Origin: Peromyscus leucopus
Taxonomy: Eukaryota; Chordata; Mammalia; Rodentia; Cricetidae
Assembly (NCBI RefSeq): GCF_004664715.2
Contig: NC_051063.1
Span: 69,550,518-69,614,517 of the forward strand
Length of the DNA stretch: 64,000 nucleotides
Direction of reading: 5' to 3'
Position 1 is the stretch's first letter, and each line of letters opens with the position of its first letter. The notes under the pieces were generated by a model. It was not told the origin of the DNA. It saw only the letters and a program-made list of their open reading frames with translations, and did no database searches. Below, piece after piece: positions 1-12,514 of this stretch. Both the position numbers and the translations under genes were made by a program.

Positions 1-96
1 TCTAGCTGTTGTGCACCTCTGGGTACTTGTATGTTCTGTTTCGTCCAGCCACGGCAACTGTCCCCTCTACTCACATCTATCAAACCCCATCCTCGA

Positions 97-181
97 AGCT
101 AGCATGCAGTTCAGTGGTAGAGCACCTGCCTAGCATGCACAAGACCCTGGGGTGGATGCTTAACATCATACACACACACAC
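97..181 (+). mobile_element. ID-type SINE, diverged
   Basis: The tRNA-like stretch 'gttcagtggtagagcacc' followed by 'tgcctagcatgcacaaga' matches the ID (BC1-like, tRNA-Ala-derived) SINE. It ends in a short (CA) tail. It is several substitutions away from the consensus as I remember it. Confidence 0.75.
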
Positions 182-634
182 TACACTTCCTTTGCAGCCC
201 AGGTCCTGGAGCAACTCTGATATTCTTTTCTGAACCCCTGTGTCAGGGCACCCTGCTTGGAAAGCTTCCATTCAGCCCCAATTCCTTCCTGTCACACAGG
301 ACCCTTGGGTTCTTACTTATCTATCCTGAAACAGGATTTTTTTCCAGAGAGAGAGAAGTAGAGAGAAAGGGATGGGGGGTGGGGGGTGGGGTGGCTCACA
401 CACAGAACAGCCAACCACTGTGGAAGTTGCAATGCATTCTTAAAACCAGTCCCCAAAGTCATCCTGAATCTATCACCTGCAAATGGGGTAGGTCCAGGTG
501 TCTCACGAGGCTGATAAACACAGGCTTCTCTGAACCAACATCTTCCCCATTTCAATGTCCTTTTGAGGTACCCTGTGGGTGGGAAGCTCAAGATGACATC
601 ACAGTCCAGCCTAGGACAGCTCTGATGCTTTCTT
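182..634. other. Intronic unique sequence with GA/G-rich patch
   Basis: No repeat family recognised. A purine-rich patch lies at about 345-395, containing three GGGG-type runs. No gene evidence. Confidence 0.5.
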
Positions 635-782
635 CTGGCCTCTGACAACCACAGGCACTCAGGGTCCCTTCCTCGGTGGTGACTGTGAAGCAGTGGGTCA
701 TGGGAAGAGTCTGCTGGCCTCTGACAACCAGGAGCACTCAGGGTCCTTTCCTCATGGTGCCTGGGAAGCAGTGGGTCATGAG
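635..782. repeat. Tandem duplication, about 78-bp period, two copies
   Basis: 'ctggcctctgacaacca' recurs at 635 and 714, followed in both copies by 'cactcagggtcc' and then 'aagcagtgggtcatg' (ending about 702 and 780). The copies differ by scattered substitutions, so this is a local tandem duplication of moderate age. Confidence 0.85.
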
Positions 783-1530
783 ATGAGAAGGAGACCAGAA
801 AACGACAAATGGGCAAGTTTTGCCAGGATATCCCACACCTGTTCAGCACCTGTGGCCCTGGGCAGCAAGGCCTCCTGGCCAACAGGGAGACTTTCTTCCT
901 AGGCACTCTGGTATGATAAGTCCTTTTACGTTCCTCTAGGAAGGTCAGGAAATATCATTTACAAATTCTCCCGGCAAAGAGTATCCTCATGTCAAGGCTC
1001 TCTAATATCACTGTATGGGGATGCATGCTAAACTCAGCATCATTTTCTCAACAAGTCACAAAACTACTCAAGACCATGACAATTTGCTATGCCATGGCTC
1101 AACAAGCTAATCCCTCTTTCTTGCTAACTTCTTACCAATTACAACTTTGGCAGTGCATTTTAGGGCTGCCAAGGCTTTGTGAATTTGCTTCTTGGAGGAC
1201 ATTAAATAAATCCACTTTTCAATTTAAAAATAAAATTACATCAGGGGCAAAGCCCTGGAGCCTCTATTTCTAGCCACACTGAAAATATAGAGGACCAGGC
1301 CCCCTTTCCCCAAATCAAATAAAGAGCCAAGGCAGTTATTGAGAACAAATACTTGCTAAATGGAAATATATTAAATGTGGCCTTACTGTAAATTCCAAAG
1401 GAATAGCTGGCTAATCTAAACAGTGTTGGCCATTGCTAACTCAAGGAAAGAAACATGGACCAGGCTGAGATTCATCACCTTGTACTTCTTATAGATGGAA
1501 GAGCTGAAAATGTTTTGCTTTGATGAATTT
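783..1530. other. Intronic unique sequence
   Basis: No repeat family, exon or regulatory element recognised. Mildly A-rich around 1200-1260 and 1310-1340. Confidence 0.5.
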
Positions 1531-1534
1531 GTGT

Positions 1535-1583
<49 letters not shown>

Positions 1584-1862
1584 TATGTGTGTGTGTGTGT
1601 ACGTGTACACACCTGTGTATGGAGGCCAGGGGACAACTTGGGTTGTCATCCTCAAAAACACAGCCCATCTCCTACAAGTCAGGGTCTTTCCCTGGTCTAA
1701 CCCACCCAGTAGGCTCGGCTGGCTGGCAGCAAGTCCCAAGGTTCTACCTGAATGCTCCATACCAGCACTGGGATTACAAGCCTCCTCCCCGACACTGGTT
1801 ATTTTTTACCTGGGTTCTGGGGGGCTCAACTCACTTTATTGACTGGGCTACCTCTCCAGCTT
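1531..1862 (-). mobile_element. B3 SINE, antisense, with (GT)n tail
   Basis: A (GT)n tract at 1531-1614 is followed by 'ggaggccaggggacaactt', 'aggctcggctggctggcag', 'cactgggattacaag' and 'acctgggttctgggg', which is the reverse complement of the B3 SINE read from tail to head. The GT tract is the element's own CA tail. Confidence 0.8.
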
Positions 1863-2954
1863 GTGAAATAGCCTTGATTTACCCCACTGTGGAGTCAGAT
1901 AAAGAGACGGGAGAAGAGGAGCCGCCTCTGCAGTTCTGAAGCAGCCCTGGGAACTGGCAAATCTGTGGAAGGACGGCACTGCGCATCTCCACTGCACACA
2001 CACAATTCTGCCCACAATTCTCCGCACAGTCACGGTCAGAAGATCTACGCCCGAATTCGCTGGTGTCAAAGTTGTCTGCAGAAGCCTGAGTGCCTGCAAG
2101 GACAACTAACTGGTCTCCTACTTCATCCCCAGCAGCTCATGGATGAGTGAATTCCCATCATTCCACCTTCAATTTTCCAAGAGTCTGGAGTTGTCTCCAT
2201 GCAAGGTGATGAGGACGGGAGAACTGGATGGGTGAAACATGAAGTATTTTTGTCTAACTTGAAAAGAAAATCCTTACAAGAATAAGAAAAGATATTCACT
2301 ACCAACACATTTTATTCAAAGAACAAAAGAACAAAGGTTTCTCTCCTTTAAAAAAAAAGTATATGAAATAAATTTCCAAAACCACCGAAATTTTCTTGAA
2401 AAACAAAAAAAACAAAACAACGAATGTGTGGCATTTGATTCAATGCTAAGGTCACTTTCTTACAACTCTGCTATAAGGAGATATTGGGGGAAAGCCACTG
2501 CTGTGGGCGAATGAGAAATGAGGGAATGAAGCAAATATTGCCTTTGCGTGCGATAATCCTTTATAAATTGCTGGGCACGTCCGTTCCTCCTGAGCCATGA
2601 GCAGGAGGAGGGCTGCAGCAGCCTCTCTCCACTGCGGTCTGGCAGGAGCTGGTCTGGGAGCCTGGGCTGGGAGCCTGCCTTCTGTGCTCCATCCAAAGTG
2701 CATTGAGCAAGGTGACTACAGGCTTCTTTGAATCTCAGCTATATATGCATGCCCAGACATTTGCTCCCCTGGCAGAGGAGAGGGGGCCATGGTACAGAGC
2801 AGGGGATACAATGCTTGTCTATATGACTGCATGGCCTGATGACCTCAGGTCTTGAACTTTCCTCCACCGTGGCACAAAAGTAGGGCAAAGAAGATGTAAC
2901 AGAGTAGGGGTGAGGGTATGAAAATTAAGTGGGGATTTGAAAAGGGAGGGAGTG
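1863..2954. other. Intronic unique sequence
   Basis: No repeat family recognised. An A-rich stretch lies at 2320-2425. Open frames here are short and without recognisable protein features. Confidence 0.5.
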
Positions 2955-3180
2955 TGCTTCGGAGTCAGGCAAACACAGTTCCAGACTGAATGATTAGCCA
3001 GGAGACCTTGCTGTGCTCAGAAGAGATTATCAAGGTCAGCTCCATCACCCCTGAAATAAGGACCACACGACCTGACCTGTGCGGCTACTGAGAGGATTTT
3101 AAATAAATAGTGCAAAGCGTGAAGAACAGACTAAAAGCTTAAGAAATGCCAAATGTTTTGCTATAATTTTCACTATTTTT
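2955..3180 (+). mobile_element. MIR SINE, ancient
   Basis: 'cttcggagtcaggcaaacac' matches the MIR core, followed by 'gaaataaggaccacac', 'ctactgagaggattttaaat' and 'gtgcaaagcgtgaagaac' in MIR order. It is highly diverged, as expected for a mammal-wide element. Confidence 0.75.
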
Positions 3181-3889
3181 GATGACAGTCTATGCCAAAG
3201 TCACACAGAAATCTAACCATGTTCTCAAACATTACACATATGACTTATTATGGGAAAACATGCATTTAGATTCATACCTGTATACAAAAAACACCACACT
3301 GGAAAATTACCAACTAAAAAGCAGGAAGGAGGGTGTCTGTCAGTTCACCAAGTATTTCCCAGGCACCTGGCATGTTAGGGCACCTTTATCAGCTATAGAG
3401 GGCACCGGGGTCCAAGAGACTATGTGCACTCAGATAGGCTTCAGGTTGCTCAATGCCTGAACACGGTCACTGATCTGTTTGGAATTCATGAAACACTCCA
3501 CGTGGTAAACAATGCTCAGAGCATCCTGGAGTTTGCCAAAATAGGTGACTACACATGGACCAGAAAGAACCTACCCAGCGGAAGGAGAACAAAATATTCT
3601 TCCCCCAACACCTAGCCCCCCCCACCCCTGCCAGGCAGGGAAGTACTTTACCTTGTCAGGGAGCACTCAGGCTCAGTGCCCTGGGATTAGGGGAGACTAG
3701 AAACCTGTGTAGTCATGTTGGCCTCTTCTGTTAGTTTCTGAATTTAGTTACCCAGCGCTCCCTCACCTTTCCTTAATTCCCTCAGACTAGGCGGGAGATG
3801 TCAGGTGGAAACAGAGCGCTGAACTTCTGGTCCATTGAACTCAACTCCCACTTCCTTGACAATATTTTCCTACATCTTTAAAAACCATG
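3181..3889. other. Intronic unique sequence
   Basis: A 93-codon open frame at 3179-3460 has no recognisable protein signature. No repeat family identified. Confidence 0.5.
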
Positions 3890-3995
3890 TTAAGATTTAT
3901 TTCTGCGATTATGGATATGCTTATGTGTCTGTCTGGGGGTATGTGCGTGTGAGGGAGATTCTGCCAGAGGCTGGAGGCATCAGTCCCGTGTCGTC

Positions 3996-4031
<36 letters not shown>

Positions 4032-4118
4032 TGCTGAGTGACACGTGGCTGTGAGGCACGCAAATGCACGCAGGTCTTGTGCAATAGCTCTTACCTGCTG
4101 AGCCATTTCTCTAACTCC
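3890..4118 (-). mobile_element. B2-family SINE, antisense, interrupted by poly-C
   Basis: It reads tail to head: T-rich start, 'gagggagattctgccagagg', then 'acctgctgagccatttctct' at the right end, which is the reverse complement of the B2/B3 tRNA-like head. The middle is replaced by a 32-C run at 3999-4030. Confidence 0.7.
3999..4030. repeat. Homopolymer C tract, 32 bp
   Basis: An uninterrupted run of 32 cytosines inside the SINE at 3890-4118. Its exact length in a single assembly is unreliable. The opposite strand is poly-G. Confidence 0.9.
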
Positions 4119-4387
4119 ATTTTCTTGTATCTTAAAGGAAAAATAAAAACTTTGCTCTCATCTTCCTGAGGCTCTGGACACTCAGCTGTCACCTTTCAGG
4201 GCCTCCTGAGTCACAGCAAACCCAGCAGCGGGGGAACTACAGAGGCTTATTCATTTGAACATATGATGGTCTACTTGGGCAAGGCAAACCCACGGCATTG
4301 AGGTCTCCTCCTTCTAAAAAGGAAGCGAACAAATTTAGGGACACCCACCTGCAAAACTGCTCACACTCAGCACTGACCAAGGAGGTG

Positions 4388-4800
4388 CTGCCCTAGTTTC
4401 AGTTCTGTTGCTTGGACAAAACACCCTGGTAAAAAGCAGCTAACGGGAGGAAAGGGCTGTTTGGTTTACAAAGCCAGGTTACGGTCTATCTTTGGGGGTA
4501 AGTCAAGGCAGGAACTTCAAACAGCTAGTCACATCATATACACAGTCAAGAGCACAGAGAGAAATGAATACATGCATGCTCATTTACTTGTGATGAATAT
4601 TTCTCCTATTTCTCCACTCTTACACAGTGCGGAACCACCTGCCTAGGGAATGGTGCTGCCCACAGTGGGCTGGTCCCTACATCAATGAACTTAAGATAAT
4701 TTCCCACAGACGCACACACAATGTTGACAACCCCTCAGGGAGACTCTTCTTCCCAGGAGACTCGAATTGCGTCAAATTGATAAATAAGTTATCCACCATA
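4388..4800 (+). repeat. Rodent dispersed repeat with 'aaaacaccctg' core
   Basis: It shares the ordered blocks 'ttctgttgcttggacaaaac', 'gggaggaaagggctg', 'aatggtgctgccca' and 'acttaagataatt' with the segments at 12515-12775, 22815-22960 and 50625-51010. I recognise this as a common rodent interspersed family but cannot assign its class (LTR or other) with confidence. Confidence 0.65.
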
Positions 4801-5291
4801 AATACAAATTTTATTTTAACAAGACACTTCCTTTTATCCTACACGAAATTGAAACCATAGGGTTGCAATAACTAGCGCTGGGTGACAAGAACATGAATCT
4901 CCACAGGTGGAACAAAGCACACAGGCACTCTATATGCACAGTCCCCTGCCTGATCCATGCAATTAAGTCTGTTATTATAAGTTTGTTATTTAGAGCAGTA
5001 TTATGTAGGACACAACTAGGGAGGTGGTAAAAATCTGCATGGGGTTCAAAGTCCTTTGCCAGTTGTCTTCATTTCTTACTTGGCTTCTAAGGCATAAGAG
5101 TTGGTTTATTGGGGTACCCAACCCCAGGAAGGTATTGTGAGCTGTGCACCAGTACATCTGCACTGAGATCAACAAACCAACAAGGAAGCAGCCTGACTTA
5201 CCAATGGGCTTTGGGAAGTGGGTGCACATTTATATATGCTGAGGGTCATGATAAAGCCTACCTGAGTTGTATATACTATTTCCTTTATTAT
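4801..5291. other. Intronic unique sequence
   Basis: No family recognised. AT-rich at 4780-4830 and 4970-5000. Confidence 0.5.
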
Positions 5292-5368
5292 TTGCAATGC
5301 TGGGGGTTGAACATAGAGTCTCATGCATGCTAGGGGGACACTCCACCACTCAGCTATGTCCCCACCCT
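5292..5368 (-). mobile_element. ID-type SINE, antisense
   Basis: 'caatgctgggggttgaacat', 'tcatgcatgctagg' and 'ccaccactcagctatgtccc' form the reverse complement of the ID element, in order. Confidence 0.8.
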
Positions 5369-7338
5369 CTATGTATTAGAATTTTTGGAGCTCAACCATC
5401 TTAGCAACTCTCTGAGTAGCAACTGGGAATATATATGATTTACTGGGTGACACAATGCTACGATATATAAGTGCAGAAAGTGCATCAAAGGCTGGTGCCC
5501 CAAACCTATCTCTAGACTGTGATCCTTTTCTGGAAGGGAAACAAGTGTGTGCTTGCAAGCTGGGCTCCCCACACAGAGGCAGCTGAGATAGGAGCCTCTT
5601 AGTCATGACTGCTGGAGCTGGCACTAATAGTGTATAAGCATGATCAGTACAATGCATCTAATCCACTGGATTCCCCAGCACAGTGCGTGCTAATCAGCTG
5701 CTCGCTAGCTCTAGGGATATACATCATATGTCTCTGGGGAACTAGCAAGGTGAAGTCAGCCATAGGGAACGGTCTATAAAACTTATCCTCATGTGATTTA
5801 TACATTCCCTTCCAGCACTCTGTAGTAGAGAAACTGGAATGCAATGGCTTCCACCAAAGAGTGATTGGACTAATCAAAGTTTCATTTTGCTGCCTCCAAG
5901 ATTGCTCAGCCCAGATGAAGAAGTTCTGAGAAGACATGTGTATTATATACCTCTAAACAAGTGGAAAGGGGACGGAGAGTTGTGAGTCACCTGCCTGAAG
6001 TACACCATAGCTGGGTCCTGGGGTACCCACGAGCCACCAAGCATCCGGAATCATTTCTTAGTCCTTTGTGAGAACAAGAGGAATGGGGTCAAGGAGAGAC
6101 TTGGAGGCAGGGCCTCCCAGGAATTTCAAACTGTGGCGGTGGAGGAGCAGCAGGCAGCTGGTCTGGGAAGACATCTGAGCATTGTGGAATGGGCTTTGAG
6201 AGCAGAAAACTAGCAACAGGATGTTTAAAGCAGCCCTACTCTTCAAAGGGGGCATACTAAGAGAAGCCAGAGGGGCTTTAGACACAAGTCACCTCTTTGG
6301 GGAACTCTGGTTCCTGCATCCCATCCCAGCCCCAAGGCTAGGCTGCCATATACACCTACAGAGGAGGAGCCAGAGAGGGCTATTTTGAGAGATGGGTGGG
6401 TTTTGATGGCTAATAGGGTTTGTTGAAGCTTAAAAGACAAAAATCCATCTAGAAATGTTCACGGGAGGGTGACTTAGCAGTAGTTATTTTAAGTGATATA
6501 TCTTTTTAGACTCCTGTACTCATGAGTCTCTCCTGGACATTACACAATATAGCATGAGTCTCAGGGTGACACATGGGGCCATCCATGGTGAGGGACACAT
6601 GGTAAATGACCTAGGCAGAGTTAACATGGGTACCACATACATGCAGATGGACCCCAATCCCCCATTACATCTTTGACCCCTTACTGCTAATGACTAAGCT
6701 TCAGTTTTGAGAAACAGAAGTCATATAAAGTTTCACTACATCTGTATACATGTTGACTCTGTCTCTTCAAGGGTCTCAGTAAATCAACTGTCCTTCCATC
6801 AAGGCCAACCCTCTGTTGCTGTTGCCATCCCGACTTTCATCAACTCCACCTTCTGCATCACCTTTTTCTTCCTCCATCGGAATACTCTAAACCCACGCCC
6901 CCACCACAGCACCAAAGACACAAGAAATATAGAAAAACCACCTTAGTATCACAGGTCCCCAAACACACCCTTTCTATGAGCTAAAACACCATGAAACCCA
7001 GCTAGCACGGCCCAAGGTCAGTGCATACATTTGCTAACTCCACGGGGGCAGACATGGCTGACATCAGCAGTGACCTCTACTGTGGCCACTTCCTTAGGTC
7101 ACATCTCTGTTAATTTGCACACCATCTCTTAGGAGCTCAACACTGTCTCCTCTCTTCTGGTTTTCCTGCTGTTACTGGCTCCCATCCCCTGTTCCCTGTG
7201 TTAACATTTTTATCTGTCCCATCTACCTTGACTTCTCTTCTCTAGCTACCTTCTCTGCCCAGGACATCTTGATGGCATCATGTCATTGTTAATGTCACAT
7301 AAATGGTAACTTCTAACTTCTAGTTTCTCCTGAAAGGA
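5369..7338. other. Intronic unique sequence
   Basis: About 2 kb without a recognised repeat or exon. Open frames are below 100 codons and lack identifiable features. Confidence 0.45.
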
Positions 7339-8410
7339 GTGCTGAATTGCTGTGGGCCGCAGGAATATATCATAAGAACTCAGCTGGTTATGGCACTACC
7401 TGGAAGAATCAGGGAATTCTTCCAGAGAAAGCCAAATCCCAAGGAGTTTTTGGTGTTACTTGGCTTGTTATATATCAGCTGTATGGAAATCATTTGTGTC
7501 TTCATAGTTTTCCCAATTGACTTTCCCCTAAGAAGGGCTGACAGTGTGGACTGATCACTCTCTGGACATACACATTCCAGGTGTTTGGAGAACAGCCTCA
7601 GGAAAGGCTTTCTCTGGAATCAGATATCTCCCTTGGCCACTTTCAAGGACTACAGGAAACAACACCCAGGGGGCGCTCAACTTCCAAGGACTAACAATGA
7701 TAACAACCCACATAAGTCTTCTGACCTAAGGTAAATTCCACAAGGAGACACCGCCTAGGAGAGGTGGACGTTAAGTAATAGCTTTACGCAATTTAGCTCG
7801 GACCCTCCCTTTATATACTGGGACTTACAGGGCACGAGATGAAGAAGAGAAAAGAGAGTGGAAGAACTAGATGGGTAAGAATTTGAGAGGAACAAACTGA
7901 GATGGGGAAGAACTAGATTGAAGGGCTAGAAGAGAGTACCAGAAGAACGAGATGGAAGATGAGGAAGGGTCAGATGGGGAAGTACTAGCTGGGTAAGAAC
8001 AAGCTGAAAAGGACCTAGATGAGGCAGAGTTAAGACAAGAGAATTAAGATAGAACCTAGAGGGAGCAATAGATAAGTATAGAGAGAAATCAGGCAAGAAA
8101 GGAGCTAGACATGAGAACAGAACTGAAGCTGTGTATAAAGGATGTTATGCCAGAGGAATTAAAGTAAGTGGACGATAGAGCTCGGTGTGCTGAGATTCTA
8201 TTTCCTGAAAATAGTCCTCGCCATTAGTAGTTCTCTCTCCTGAGCCCCTGGGATGTATAATATTAAGGCTGGTTCCGCTAATATTATACAAGATTGAATG
8301 CCAACTTGCTAGCTGAGCCCTTCTACTGACTTTCTCCTTATAGTCTCCAGACCATGTATTCCTTACCTAAGGGCAATGGGTGAACATCAGTTCTTGCGGG
8401 GAGCAGCAAA
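7339..8410 (+). mobile_element. Possible degenerate retroviral LTR
   Basis: The stretch has LTR-like organisation: 'tgtgggccgcagg' near the left end, a TATA-like 'cctttatatactggg' at about 7809, a purine-rich zone with repeated 'gaagaactaga' blocks (7858-8060), and 'ttcttgcggggagcagca' at the right. No target-site duplication is apparent. The family is not identified; the call rests on architecture only. Confidence 0.4.
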
Positions 8411-10716
8411 AAGATTACAGATACAATCTTGTTGTGGCCCTCCACCATACACTCTACACATCATCATAGTTCTCAGTATTTCATTTCCTTCATAATTATC
8501 AACTTAGTGTAATTCCTCTCTCTAGCAGGGGTGACAGTCGGGGGAATGGTGGAGAAACACTGAGCAAGATGGGAAACAGTGCTTGTGAGCCCCCCTACCC
8601 TGTTAATCTGCATCCCCACAACACTGAAAGACCTGTCAATCACTCTTGGCTACACTTGACAATAGAATGCCTTTTCTCTGACTCTTGGACCTCCTTTTTA
8701 CTCCTTGTAGTCAGGTCATAACAGGCCCATTGGGTCCTGCTTGGAAAAGACTCCAAATGTCCCATTTTCTCCTCTTCAGAATGAGCACCTCAGTCTAGGA
8801 CGAAACCATCTGTGATCTAGATTATTCCAGATGCTTCTTGCCAGCTCTCCAGGCTGTACTCCTGCCCATGCTCCTTACTTTGATGCCAAGTCTCCAGGGA
8901 GCCTAACTTTAATATCACTTTTATGTTCTAAAGTCTGGATTTCCAAACAAACCCTGGAACTACCTATAGTCGGAGGATCCTTCCTCCTGCCCCAGATGGC
9001 TACCTCTAGCTCCTGCACCCAGGCGTCACCAGCTTCTGTAGACATCTATGTAGATATGGTTTCTTTAGTCTGTAAAACCACTCCAAATCCATCCTGTAGG
9101 CAGAACATCAGTGAGAAATAGAGCAATCCCTTTTGAAATAATTTCCGGCAGGTTTCAACCCCCATCACAATACTAGGAAGGCGTACCAGACTGTGACTTA
9201 AGAGCAAACCACATTTACTTGTAAGAGCATCTCATAAAAGACCAACACTCTATGCTCTCTGAATCCACCTGATGTCACAGGTTTAACATCAAAGACAAAG
9301 ACACCTGCCCACTTTTCAGTTTGCCCCTTATCCTCCAAACTGCCTGCAGGTTAGTAATTGATTAGAGCCCTTTTCTCCCAAGAGTTACTAGCTTTAATAA
9401 AATTAGCCAGTAAACTAGCCAGTAAAATTCAGTCTAAAGAAGCAGAGCAGACTCCCGGTCCCTTAGTCCCAGGGACACTGGGGAGAGTGGCTAGGAGCCA
9501 GCTGTGGGGTTGGCATGGGCTGTGCTTGGGAGTTTTTAGAGGAAGACTTAAAACTGCCACCCACTGCTGCTGGTAGCCTGGCACTCTTCTTTAGGTCAAA
9601 GGGAGATGCCTATCCAGGATGTGAAGGCCAAAGGACCTAATGTAAAGCAAATGAAAAGCGGAAGGCCCTTGCAGTTCAGCCCCCACCAAAGGATCCCAGG
9701 TTTATAAAACACTAGTCATCGTTCCAAATCCCACATCCCTCCCCAAAGTATCAGAAGCGCAGAGTTCAAGGTGGCAACCTCATGACCCGCCTTCCCTCTA
9801 AACACAGAAAATCATGGGCACAGGAAGGCTAAGAGCAAAGGGCTCTCTGACTGACCTTTACCTGTACACTCCAGCCAGCAGCTCCTGTAGGCATCTATGC
9901 AACTACATCTATGTCGGCATTAAGTCAAGGCGACTGCAGTAACAAGTTAGCCAGACTAGGAACACCAGTACCTTCTTCCTGGGAAAAACATTGAGGCAAG
10001 AGGCCAGACATGGAGAGGCTTCCTTCCCCTAATGGGGATGGTGAGTACTTAGTTATATAGACAAATACGAACAGTCAGCGCGATCCAGCTCTTCCCAAGA
10101 GCCTGTGCACCCACAGCACAGAGCCGGTCGTCCTGGGTCTACAGTAGGAGAAGAGCTTGCCGGCACACCACTCATAAACAGCCAGCGAAGAAAAGCCTGT
10201 GGTGTGGGCTTTTGTTTTGGACCATTAGAATCCACTGAACTGAAAAGATCAAGCTGTCAGAGTTCATTTTCTTCCTAAATCAACCAAACTGTAGAATAAC
10301 ACAAAATATTTCACTTTACAACATAATTTGTATCTTCAATTTACTCGCAGCTCTGGGAATTTGACAGGTACAATATTAAGTAAAACCCCTTCTCCGAAGC
10401 CTTATTGGAAAGGTTAACCATGAAGCAGCCAGCAGCTCCCTGCAGCTCATGGGCCTGCAGCAGTGAGGCTGGTCTGAGCCAGCTCTATGGACTCAGATCT
10501 GCAAGCAGATGCCACAGATAAATGTGGGACCAACTTTTGGTTAAGGAAATTCACTAATTACTAGATTGTCGGGAGCATAAGAGGGATTGTTTGCTCACTG
10601 CATATTGGCATTCAAAATAATTTCTTTGTGGACTCAAATCTAAAAAGCTTATGTGCCCCTCCTCCCTGTAAGGAAGGTTTCACGTGCTTATCTGTTGACT
10701 TCTTGCTATTTCCCAT
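8411..10716. other. Intronic sequence with two related segments
   Basis: No family recognised with confidence. Segments near 8990-9060 and 9855-9920 resemble each other ('cttctgtagacatctatg' against 'ctcctgtaggcatctatg'), which suggests relics of one dispersed element. The 96-codon frame at 8831-9121 overlaps the first segment and has no protein signature. Confidence 0.4.
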
Positions 10717-10893
10717 GGGCTGCAGATGTAACTGAGTTGGCAGAGTGCTTGCTTCACAGGCGCCAAGCCCTGAGTTCAAGCCTCCGCACAGCATGAGGCA
10801 GGTGTGGGGGTGCATGCCTATAAATCCAGCACTTGGGAAGTAGAGGCAGGAGGTTCAGAAGTTCAAGGTCATCCTCAACTACACCAGCAGGAT
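10717..10893 (+). mobile_element. B4 SINE (ID-B1 composite)
   Basis: An ID-like head ('gttggcagagtgcttgctt') is followed by a B1-like half ('aaatccagcacttgggaag', 'gaggcaggaggttcagaagt', 'caaggtcatcctcaacta'), the typical B4 arrangement. Confidence 0.8.
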
Positions 10894-11820
10894 TTCTACT
10901 GACGTTAATTATTTTAGATTGTCAGTCACACAACCACTGTGGAGCACTTACTGTGTGGGAGGCCCAGCACCCTGCAGTCTCTGAGGTTGTTGAGAGAGAT
11001 TTCAAATATCTGGGTGCAACATTCCTATGGCAGTGTCCAGAGTTTCCTATAAAGCAGTGACTGCCATGGGAAAGGTGCCCATGTGCAAAACATGGGCAGA
11101 GGATACTGCCACCCCATTCACGCTCTGATTCTCTAAAGGAATTACAGTGAGCACTGTTACAACTTCTTCATAGATTTGGCTATGCATCCCATCTTTAAAT
11201 TTTTAAAATTTGAGAACATAGGGTCAGGTTGGACTGAAGATGAAGGCAATATATTATTCAATTTTATTTTCAATCTTGTGACTAGCAGACAGATAACTAC
11301 GGACTCTCACGATTAGTATTTAAGACAAGCTCACTGTAAAAATAGCATCTCTTGGAGATGCTGCATTAGAGAAATGTGAAGCTTCACTACCTGGACAGTC
11401 ACCAGAGGTGACTCCATTCAGTATCTTTCTGCAAGTCTTCATGACAAATTTTAAATGTCAACCAACAGAAACATTATGAGAGGAAAAGCTGCAGTTGCTG
11501 AGCTGAGAAAAGTGTCTGCAGCACACACACACACACAACTTGTGCAAGGCGCTTGCTTAGGACCTGTGCATGTGTGAGTAAAGGGCTGTTAGCATAGAAA
11601 AGTACACAAGCCTGAAGAGAAAATAATAACGATAACATTTTTAAAATAAATACATAGAACTGTGCTCAAAGTTAGATATCAAAGAAGGGTGAGTTCAATG
11701 CTGTGATGCCATAGATCACCAGATTGACTAAAAAAGAAAATGAATGGTATTAGCTATTACTGAGCTTGTGTGGCAATAGAAATGCAGCTCTGTATGTGCA
11801 TATACGTGTGTGCACATGCG
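10894..11820. other. Intronic unique sequence
   Basis: No family recognised. A short (CA) run is at 11522-11536 and an A-rich stretch at 11620-11660. Confidence 0.5.
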
Positions 11821-11825
11821 AGTGT

Positions 11826-11862
<37 letters not shown>
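11821..11862. repeat. (GT)n microsatellite
   Basis: GT dinucleotides with one GAG interruption near 11830, then an uninterrupted tract to 11862. Confidence 0.9.
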
Positions 11863-11864
<2 letters not shown>

Positions 11865-12514
11865 CTGCTGCTCACACTTCTGGCAACCGATGTAACCTGC
11901 CACATCTCAGAGCCTCTTCTGAAGCCAGAGTAGGGTCATCCTCAGAGCCTGCAGCTCTGACATATTACAACACTGAGACAATCTCATAGACCATGCTTGG
12001 TAACAAAGGGCAACTGGGTAAGTCCCCGAGCTTGCCAAGTCCCCTCCACCCACACAAAGCTACCCACATGAGGAGAGCCAACAACACTGGTTGGCTTAAT
12101 TACAATCCAAGTAAATCTGTAAATCGAATGTATTCAGATATCATAAGAAATGAACGAGTTTATGAAAACAAAGAGTTTCATTCTTCATAACACACCTTCA
12201 ATGCATACAGGAAACATTTTCCATCTCCACGGAGACACTGATGTTCTTAATGATCAATACCTATGACCAATTTCTTAGATATGGAGGATCAAAGACATGA
12301 TATTATTCCCACATCCACAGAAATGGCCATGACCATAGTTCCTGTGGTCGCTGTAGGCCAGGCTTCAGTGATATTCTCTGTTCACTTTAGCCCATTCATT
12401 CCCATGATACTCCTTCCATTTTTGTTCCAATTCTTAGCAGAGAAGTTGCAGCCTAGGATAAATTTTCCAAACTCATCAAAGTTGACCAACGGAGGAGTGT
12501 GGACTTGGATAGGG
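11863..12514. other. Intronic unique sequence
   Basis: No repeat recognised. A 102-codon open frame (12263-12571) runs into the neighbouring dispersed repeat and shows no recognisable domain. Confidence 0.45.

Noticed and set aside
1495..1939. Cysteine-valine repeat proteins over CA/GT tracts (also at 17394-17725, 23545-23766, 24002-24265, 42387-42704, 63075-63413)
   Set aside because: Translations of dinucleotide microsatellites, not genes.
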